41,496 bases of DNA from Saccoglossus kowalevskii (Eukaryota; Hemichordata; Enteropneusta; Harrimaniidae). Each line of letters opens with the position of its first letter. The first letter of the stretch is position 1. Shown one piece after another: positions 34,640-41,496 of this stretch. Location of the stretch: positions 349,533-391,028 of the forward strand of contig NW_003135334.1 of assembly GCF_000003605.2 (NCBI RefSeq), read 5' to 3'. Both the position numbers and the translations under genes were made by a program. The notes under the pieces were generated by a model that saw only the letters and a program-made list of their open reading frames with translations, did not search any database and had not been told where the DNA came from.

Positions 34640-35110
34640 AGTCATATTTATTAGTCCCTGTTCGAACAAATTCATTCGAATTCAGTCTTCATCAGTCCAT
34701 CCGTTTAGTCAGTTTTTGTTCAAATTTAGTATATACATTATATATGTTAGGATACATGTCTATGGCGATTCGTTTCACATCCGGATCAAAGATGGCCGAC
34801 TGGCAGCCATTTTTTTCTTTAAATGTGGCATCTTATGCATACTTTGTCATTTTTTGTTCAAATTTGGTACATACATTGTACATTTTAGATTACATGTCCA
34901 TGACATTTTGTTTTACAATCAAATTAAAGATGGCCAACTGGCTGCCATCTTGCTTTTTCGACCATACTACGGTATATCCCCAAGGCTTATAAACCCTTTT
35001 TCATTCATATTTGGCACATACATCATACATATAGGAATACATATTCATGTCAGTATGTTCCATAATCTGATGGCCAACTGGTATCCATCTTGTTTTTTTG
35101 AAAATGTGGT
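34640..35110 (+). repeat. 138-bp tandem GATGGCC repeat
   Basis: Three units are marked by GATGGCCGACTGGCAGCCAT at 34791, GATGGCCAACTGGCTGCCAT at 34929 and GATGGCCAACTGGTATCCAT at 35069 (spacing 138 and 140). Each is preceded by TTCAAATTTGGTACATACAT or a variant and ACATGTC-ATG. The marker is itself an imperfect dyad (ATGGC...GCCAT). Because 138 is divisible by 3, a 175-codon frame (34590-35117) stays open across the units and gives 46-residue repeats; this is a property of the repeat, not evidence of a gene. Confidence 0.88.
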
Positions 35111-35479
35111 CTCTTAGGCAGGATTTGTCAATTTTCAAATTTGATACAAACATTATACATGTTGATATACATGTTGATGATGATTCGTTTCATGTTCCGT
35201 ATCTCTGTACATGAGCCTGGACAAATGAAATTTGGTTTGGATACTAAAAATGCATGATTAGCATATCCTGTTTAATTTCTGACCATATATTATGATTATG
35301 ATATCTTGGCTGATTTCATTCAAACATGCCAGTAAAAAGTTAGTTATGACCACTTGATTTAGAATGGCTGACTGGTGGCCATACAAATGTTAGTCCATGT
35401 TGGACATAGTCTGAAATCAATGACTTGTGTTTTTCGTCCAATCGTTTCACGATTTGCTACAATAAAGCCAAGGTGGTAA
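35111..35479. repeat. Decayed continuation of the GATGGCC repeat
   Basis: Fragments of the unit recur: TTCAAATTTGATACAAACAT, ACATGTTGATGATGATTCGT, TTCATTCAAACATGCCAG and ATGGCTGACTGGTGGCCAT near 35364. Confidence 0.6.
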
Positions 35480-35650
35480 TTTTTGTGCTGAAAAATTCAT
35501 CAAAATCATGCATTTCTGTCATTCTGGAACTACGTATGAACAGATTTTGTTCAAACTCGGAATAAACATCAGACATTATGGGACCTTTTTCAACTTCCAA
35601 ATGACCGACTGGTGGCCATTTTGTTTTAAAGCTGTACATGTACCTCTGAC
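35480..35650 (+). repeat. Dispersed GATGGCC-type repeat, copy 2
   Basis: It aligns with 15240-15400 (CATGCATTTCT, TTGTTCAAACTCGG, CATTATGGGACC, ATGACCGACTGGTGGCCATT). Frames on both strands (35508-35813 and 35457-35669) are repeat shadows. Confidence 0.75.
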
Positions 35651-35745
35651 ATTTCCTGACTTGTGTCATGCAGTTTTGGAGCCATATTTCTGTTATGCAC
35701 TACTAGTATCTGTTCGTATTCAAACTTTATATATTTCAGTTACTA

Positions 35746-35776
35746 ACCCCCCGCCCCCCACACACACACAAACACA
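35746..35776. repeat. C-rich plus (CA)n low-complexity tract
   Basis: CCCCCCGCCCCCCACACACACACAAACAC-type sequence, with no function inferred. Confidence 0.9.
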
Positions 35777-36113
35777 TAGACACTTAGGCATGAAACTTAA
35801 TCCATTGATTTAGCTCAAAACGTTACACATGTATACTCTTGATAGTACGTGTCATAATCATATTCCCTATGCGGGTAATGTAAGCCCTAAAAACGTTGCA
35901 CATAAGTGCACGTAGCTTGCAGCTATTGTAATGTTTATATCACCTCTACGCTGTCACCCCCGCCTATATAATACGTTAGTATTGGAACATGTAAATCAAG
36001 CTTGACAAAAAGATGAAGCTTTAAAGCTAGAATGTACCTGCCGTCCTGTAAGTCTTCAACATGACTTGCAAACTGAGCATACTCACATGAACACTAAAAA
36101 GCATTCAAATTTA

Positions 36114-36147
<34 letters not shown>

Positions 36148-37693
36148 CCAAATTCATACTTAATTTGTGCGACACATGTTTCAACTCTCTATTTGAAATG
36201 TGACTTGAAAGCACAAAAATAGGTCCCGGAAGTGCAACAGATAACCATAAATGATGTATGCTAGGATATATTCGATGCAAAATACCTTACAATACTGATA
36301 CATGATATCAAAATATACATATGCTGTCTATGGCGATCGGCAAACCAAATGTTCAAGGTTTGATGCACTATTTCAAACTATGACAATATAATGAAAACAT
36401 CATATACAAGATTTTGTCAATTAATGGAGCGGCGCTATTTACAACTGATTACAAGTCATTTCTTCAACTGGATTAATTTGCAAATTACTTTTGAATTAAT
36501 TATGATGAGACTAACGCTGGAAATTACATTAAAGACCTGTATTTTGATCTATATTGTTTGTGTTTAATAATTACCCACTAGAACTTGAATGACTTAAGTC
36601 CATCGCTATCACTTTGAGCGCTATGGCTTCTAAAATACAATGCTACATCAACCGAACTGAACTTTTTGGCATTTGCATGTGTCTTATCTGTCTGGGAATC
36701 TGTCTAATATCTGTCTGCAATCTAAATATCAACCTGGTTTTTAATTAGGATTAGGAATAAATTGTATGTTAATTATTGAAATCTTTGCTGCTAAAACTAT
36801 TATGTAAAAATAAACAAAATCATTCCTCAAGCATTGAAATTCACTATTTTTAGTGGGAAAAGAAATATAAAATATTCTAAATGGGGGAGGGTGTACTCAT
36901 TTTTTGGTAGTGATTTGGAATTACTAGTGCCATATCTATTTCATATTTTATTAGTGTTTAACTAATTTATCGTTTTTTGAATTGGAAGATGTTTTTATTT
37001 GGAATTGAAAATTGAGTTTGAATCTATAATCTATGAAATGACAGCACTCTTTACGCGGCTTTATCTGTTCAATACTCATGTTCTTAGTAAAAACGTATTG
37101 ATTTAAACTAAAACCTTTAGTCGTGTTCAGAATAACGACAATAGAGAGGCCCAAATGTCAGCAGTGTTTTGAAATCCTGTTAAATTGAACATTAAAATAG
37201 CGCCCACATACATCACAATTAACTGTTTGTTACCTATATATTTCACAATGCACGTATTGACGCTGTGAAAGACGATGTATATATTAAAGTAACAAACCAT
37301 GTTTCCCATGAAGTGCTCCAATCAGCGACATTAACATTACGCCCATAAGCCGGTGTAATTGGCATGCAAGTAGAATCACCAATCAACACCTAGGAAGTTG
37401 TTTAGCCTGCGTGCGTACACCTATATCTAACCTTTATTTCTATTCTTCCTTCTTAGTAATTTGCTAATCACACCCACGGGAATACTTTCCCATACAAATG
37501 AGATTGCTGTGTAATAGTTATGCATTCTTAGTTTAGAATCATTGGTTCTCGGTTTACTACCACCAATCACTTTAAGTCTTAATTCATTTTGGAATTCTAA
37601 TTGCTAAATATTAAAAAATGCTTTTGGGTGACATAATTTTTCCGCCCGAATTACGGTGCACCATTCTACATATTTTTCTACAGTTTTGTTAAG
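35777..37693. other. Gene-free spacer with a (TC)n tract
   Basis: A C-run and (TC)n microsatellite lie at 36114-36149. No exon or recognised repeat family is seen; minus-strand frames at 36083-36280, 36951-37154 and 37127-37321 show no domain. Confidence 0.45.
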
Positions 37694-37753
37694 AATTTAG
37701 GGTCAATGCACTTAATTTAGGGTCAATGCACTTAATTTAGGGTCAATGCACTT
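37694..37753 (+). repeat. 20-bp perfect tandem triplication
   Basis: AATTTAGGGTCAATGCACTT occurs three times in a row without mismatch. Confidence 0.97.
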
Positions 37754-39911
37754 ACTTTCCCCCATGTGCTACTGGTGTTGATTAAGATTACTGAAAACAC
37801 AACTAAACAATGTATTCAGGATTGTTTTGTGAAAGGTGTTATAATTTGACTTGCATTCAAAAGGTTATCGAAGAGTTTGTCAGTCATTTTGTGGATTTGA
37901 AAAATTTAGTGCATATAATAAACACTTCATTATGTACGTGATTCGGTTACATTTATTGCTACATACTTTCATGTAAAACTATGGAAATCATGGATTATTA
38001 TACTGTTTTTACTGAAATGTTTGTTGCTAGGCAACTGAAGTTGATATTAATAGCTTTCAAATTATTGTATAGCTGTACCAATCAGCTCACATGGTCTAGT
38101 TCTCGTTTTCATCAGATTTAATAAATTGCATCAAAATCTAAAAAAATTTGTTTTATGAATGCTTTCTTTAAGACAGATGTAATTTGTATCTCATAAATGA
38201 TCTTATACATATAGTAATCTTGGAAGCATGGATAAGTTGACATTGGCATTCTGCCAATTTTATCATACTGTGATGTCACATGTTTGCATTGTTCTGATTG
38301 GCTGACACTAGTTCTGTAAAATCTGTATTAAAAGCTGTAGCTTTTATTAACAAAGGGCATGAGATTGGATATATTACTTATTTTGTGACAATTGCTGGAA
38401 CCACTGATAATGCTGAAATGTCACTGAAAACCGCCATCAATAGTTGTTCAGGGAATAAAGGACAAAGCATTGTCCATTATTGCATTTAATGAATTACCAT
38501 ATCCATCAGAATTAGAGCTTTTTATGGCGTCATAGATTTACATTATCACACGATAATATAAACCTATATTTGCAAGGAAATTCAACAAAAAGCCTCAAAA
38601 AGTAACTATTTGTTTAAAGTTCTGATGATGATTTATAACAAATAATGGTCTACACATGATAATGTGTTCGGCTTTTACCTTGTGTGTCATTTTGCCATAG
38701 ACCGTTCTCATCATTCAATACTTAGCACTGCGGGGATTTATATTTTCTAAATGATGGGGATGTACGTAATAATGGACGAGACATTGTCAAGACCATTTCA
38801 GCAAACATGCCCGTCCAAGTCCTGCTATCACTCTATACGAACTTGTTAACATTCTCTCAAAGGACAGGGTGATATTTATACATGTATATATATATATATA
38901 TATATTAATAATTGCTTATAGTAAAGGTTAATCGCATGACAATGTTCATGTTATTTTTTGTAAAATCCTGGGGTTATAATTCCATGGTAACATGAATCAG
39001 CATTCTCTTGTACAGTGCCATATTTTGAGAAAGCTGGCCAAGTTCAAAATAGTTAATTTTAGAAATGATTTATTTTGCAAAACTAAATTTTTATCACTTT
39101 GGGATAACATAATTTTAAAAAAATATAATTTTTTCACCGTATGTCACTAGGTATCTATACAATCTGTATTAGAAGCTGCGACTTTTATTAAAATGGTACA
39201 ATGTAACACAGAGGATGGGGCTTCTATTTAGAGCGTCTACATATCTGAGAAATAAAGAAATTTCGGTTCTCAGTTTTCAGAAGGAATAGGAGCAAATTCT
39301 TATACAGATTTTTTCGTTACCTTTTGAAATATAGACCAAATGGTAGAAACCTTCCATTGGCCATTATGTTGGTTGGCCAGGAGAACAAATTATTGCAAAA
39401 ATAATGAATTCTGTTATAATCAGAGAATAGAAGTTGACTCATTATACATACTTTTTTTCAGTTTTGTATCTTGTAATGTACATACGAATGGATACTAAGA
39501 TGTCATAATTTATGGGTTTTTTTCTTTTATTTGTGTGTATGATAGTAGAAATACAATTTTAATATTCTCTGAACATTTTGTAAACTTTTAAAGACAGGGA
39601 CTATGTCATCAATGGTGAAATGTTCATAGATGCATAATACCATTCAATTAGGAATATTGGATATATCAGCTCTTGAAATTCACCAAGGCCACCTAGGCCA
39701 GTGCCTAAATGCTTTGCTGCTCTTCAAAATTGTTAACTATTTCATTCAGATTTTTAATCAGTCCAAAGCAATTTTTGATTTTTTTTTCTCTGAAATTGGA
39801 TACCCTTAGAATTCTGAAGTTCAAATTCTGGGGTTGATACATGTATTCATATTGCAAATCAAGTGTGGTATGCATGATCTTATTATTAATATGCAATTTT
39901 TTTCATTTTAG
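37754..39911. other. Spacer or upstream intron of the right-hand gene
   Basis: Because the exon at 39912 begins with an acceptor, part of this stretch is probably intron, but I could not place an upstream exon with confidence. A near X-box (GTTGCTAGGCAAC, 38023-38035) is present. Two related stretches, AATCTGTATTAAAAGCTGTA at about 38320 and AATCTGTATTAGAAGCTGCG at about 39162, suggest a small dispersed repeat. A TA run lies at 38885-38905. Confidence 0.45.
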
Positions 39912-39986
39912 ATATGGTGGTGTGTGTATGAATCCTCCGCCTCCACAACTAGATATTGCAAACACGTTGTGGAATGTTATTGGAAG
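39912..39986 (+). CDS. Internal exon of an unrecognised gene, first in window
   Basis: A pyrimidine tract and acceptor (TTTTTTTCATTTTAG, ending 39911) precede a 75-base exon, closed by the donor G|GTACGT at 39987. In the open frame it reads YGGVCMNPPPPQLDIANTLW and then NVIG. The first base completes a split codon and the last two bases (AG) begin another, which the exon at 40961 completes as arginine. The proline run, cysteine and tryptophan differ clearly from the chance frames nearby. I do not recognise the family; no named domain is claimed. An exon further upstream is required by the acceptor and phase. Confidence 0.62.
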
Positions 39987-40124
39987 GTACGTTTTTTTTA
40001 CTTTCTTCATCAAAAATCGCTAATAACATTTTTCTCAATGATTCTGTTTAATTCCAGTTTGCCCCCCCCCCCCAAAATACAATTATTGAAATAATTCATA
40101 ATTTTTTTATTTCACTTATCAAAC

Positions 40125-40408
40125 ATAAAACAGTGAAAACAACAATCATAGCATTCTAGTTGTGTCAAAACATTGTGCGATTCAAAACAAAAGTATATTT
40201 ATATGCTATATACATTTGATAATGGTCAATTTTGATGAAGTAAAAGTATCTCATTGCCATCTTCCTCTGAAAAGTCAGAATTTTGACATTGAACTTTAAA
40301 AAAAAAATTATTTTCAGAATTAAATTATTTGGTTTTGTGCATCAAATTTTCAGTCTGCTTTCATGCATTACATGAGATCTGGCAGTGAACACAAAACCAT
40401 CTATTAAT
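40125..40408 (+). mobile_element. Partial family II MITE copy within the intron
   Basis: The internal and right parts match 21948-22282: ATACATTTGATAATGGTCAA, TTTTGATGAAGTAA, TTTTCAG and the end GGCAGTGAACACAAAACCAT. The left end is badly decayed or missing. Confidence 0.65.
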
Positions 40409-40654
40409 AATAAAGTGATTTTTCCTCGCACAGTTACTGTTAACCACTTGATTTTCGCTGCTTTTCCTGATTTAAAGATTTTATGGCACTCTTGAAGACA
40501 AAATTTTGTGAAAGCTGTTGACACTTTGTGTTGTAGAAATCCTGATTTTCATCATCATGCTACAACGTTTCCTGATTTTCGCTGACTAGCGTAATGCATG
40601 AAATTTGTTAAAAAATCATCTCTCGTGAAATTAAAGCAGTTAACAGTATTAAAG

Positions 40655-40805
40655 CAGCGAGTTGTCACCCGCGCATGCGTTAGATGGCCATAGCGTGTCA
40701 TTGTTTACAAACAAGTGTCTACCCATGAGCCTTTGCGTTTTTTTAGTGTGTGTTGTTATCGTCGCTTGGGACTCAATTTCCGCGCGTGTGCAGCTGACGA
40801 CCCTC
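40655..40805. promoter_or_regulatory. CpG-rich patch, possible internal promoter
   Basis: About 12 CpG dinucleotides occur in 150 bases, against almost none in the flanks. GCGCATGCG at 40671-40679 matches the NRF1 palindromic core, and AGATGGCCAT at 40682 resembles a YY1 site. ATG at 40725 opens a 29-codon frame. This looks like a small promoter-type island inside the intron; transcription is not shown by sequence alone. Confidence 0.35.
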
Positions 40806-40960
40806 CCACTTTAACACATTGCTATCCATGGTAAAGACAGATTATTAAATTCTGTATTTCAGTCTGTAACTCTAACTTTAATGCCAATCTCTGATACATG
40901 TACTTTTCAACAAGACATCTACCAAATACAATTATTGAAATACGTTTTATTTTTTTGTAG

Positions 40961-41066
40961 AGTTCCCAGTTCTGGATGTAGAAAAGAAATCTTGGAATCT
41001 TACTGTTCTTACCATTACAATTTAGATGGCGGGTGTGTACCACCGGTATTACTACAACACCCCCAG
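40961..41066 (+). CDS. Second exon of the unrecognised right-hand gene
   Basis: The acceptor TTTTATTTTTTTGTAG (ending 40960) precedes a 106-base exon closed by the donor CAG|GTAAAC at 41067. Its first base completes the arginine codon left open by the exon ending at 39986, then it reads VPSSGCRKEILESYCSYHYN and LDGGCVPPVLLQHPQ, ending in phase 0. Three cysteines here plus one in the previous exon suggest an extracellular or disulphide-bonded segment, but that is only inference from composition. The next exon is not seen before the window ends. Confidence 0.65.
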
Positions 41067-41496
41067 GTAAACAGTATTTTGTGTTTTCTTTGAGTGGACG
41101 TGCGATGCAATACAGAGGTATTGGGTGTTATTTGAAGAGACGCCAGTTGAATTTTACTGAAATGTCAGATGTACAAAATGTACTTATAATAGATGTTTTG
41201 AGATTAGCAAATCTGTTTTTGGCTGAAATCTGTGCATATAACAATTTGTATGTAAATTACATATTAATAACATTATTAGCTAGTTTTATGTTTTTTCTGT
41301 TGATCTCAAATTCATTTGGTATTAAGACTTTATTACAAGTACACTGTTACATTGTGAATATTTAATGACTAAGGGACGACGTCAAAAGATCGATGTCGGA
41401 TAAAAAACTTATTTGCTTTAGTTTGGGGGGGTTGACCTCAAAAAGTTTCCATTCTACAAAAACGATTTTATTTTTTAATGAAGTAAAAAAAATCTT
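41067..41496. other. Downstream intron and window-edge repeat
   Basis: No further exon is recognised. From about 41366 the composition changes: AAGGGACGACGTCAAAAGAT, CGATGTCGGAT and a G-run (GGGGGGG near 41426). This resembles the end of another dispersed element cut by the window edge. Confidence 0.4.

Larger units (their letters stand above)
39987..40960 (+). other. Intron between the two right-hand exons
   Basis: This 974-base GT-AG intron contains a C-run (about 40062-40075), a partial family II MITE (40125-40408) and a CpG-rich patch (40655-40805). Confidence 0.55.

Noticed and set aside
34590-35117. 175-codon frame as a real protein gene
   Set aside because: It coincides with a 138-bp tandem repeat whose length is divisible by three, which explains the long open frame.
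38298-38489. Plus-strand frame as an upstream exon of the right-hand gene
   Set aside because: Its first part resembles another stretch near 39162, suggesting a small repeat; no acceptor-donor pair in matching phase was found.
40828-40961. Splicing of ATG|GTAAAG (40831) to the exon at 40961
   Set aside because: In the frame that matches the 40961 exon the join creates a TGA stop; starting at the 40828 ATG gives a short frame unrelated to the exon's open frame.
1-41496. tRNA or rRNA genes
   Set aside because: No stretch with a GTTCRA-type T-loop in cloverleaf context, nor any rRNA-like conserved block, was found by eye on either strand.

Overview
This is eukaryotic, animal-type DNA. It is AT-rich (roughly two-thirds A+T by eye), very sparse in coding sequence, and full of short terminal-inverted-repeat (TIR) elements, tandem repeats and microsatellites. 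The few plausible coding pieces have spliceosomal signals (pyrimidine tract plus AG acceptors, GT donors, AATAAA). Repeat types such as a short hairpin followed by a GTC-GTC-GTC run, units carrying GATGGCCGACTGGC, and a MITE ending CTGTAAAATACTTTATTTT recall marine invertebrate genomes, especially lophotrochozoans such as molluscs or brachiopods. That placement is an inference from memory of repeat styles, not from a search. No operon, rRNA, tRNA, CRISPR array or prokaryotic gene is visible.

Layout. Bases 2-133 look like the last coding piece of a plus-strand gene that enters from the left, with AATAAA about 175 bases after its stop. At the right edge, two phase-compatible exons (39912-39986 and 40961-41066) belong to a second plus-strand gene that probably runs out of the window. 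The 974-base intron between them holds a CpG-rich patch (40655-40805) with an NRF1-like palindrome, possibly an internal promoter or CpG island. Between these two genes lie about 39.8 kb with no recognisable gene. One weak candidate terminal exon sits at 8899-9108. Nearly all other open frames are chance frames in AT-rich DNA or lie inside repeats.

Repeats explain much of the gap. Family I (TA-flanked MITE) has copies at 3301-3474, 13255-13466 and 30203-30413. Family II (about 340 bp) has copies at 5457-5806, 11345-11680, 21948-22282 and a partial one at 40125-40408. Family III (about 200 bp) has copies at 17758-17952, 28784-29009 and 33070-33262. A Harbinger-like MITE with TAA target duplication lies at 10468-10894. 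An inverted pair of about 100 bp at 2725-2824 and 4650-4751 may bound a 2-kb element. A hairpin-led 157-bp tandem repeat occupies 20305-20990, a 138-bp GATGGCC repeat 34640-35110, with relatives at 35480-35650 and 15240-15500.

The most striking structure is at 29033-32575, a 3.5-kb foldback-like element. Its two ends share a perfect 26-base TIR and each is followed by a long array of the perfect palindrome TCCTATAGGA (12 exact copies left, 11 right), but the two arms are built from different higher-order units. It is bordered by near-identical 9-base flanks, encodes no visible transposase, and carries a nested family I MITE. Three canonical RFX X-box palindromes (two of them 94 bases apart near 26.1 kb) are the most notable possible regulatory signals.
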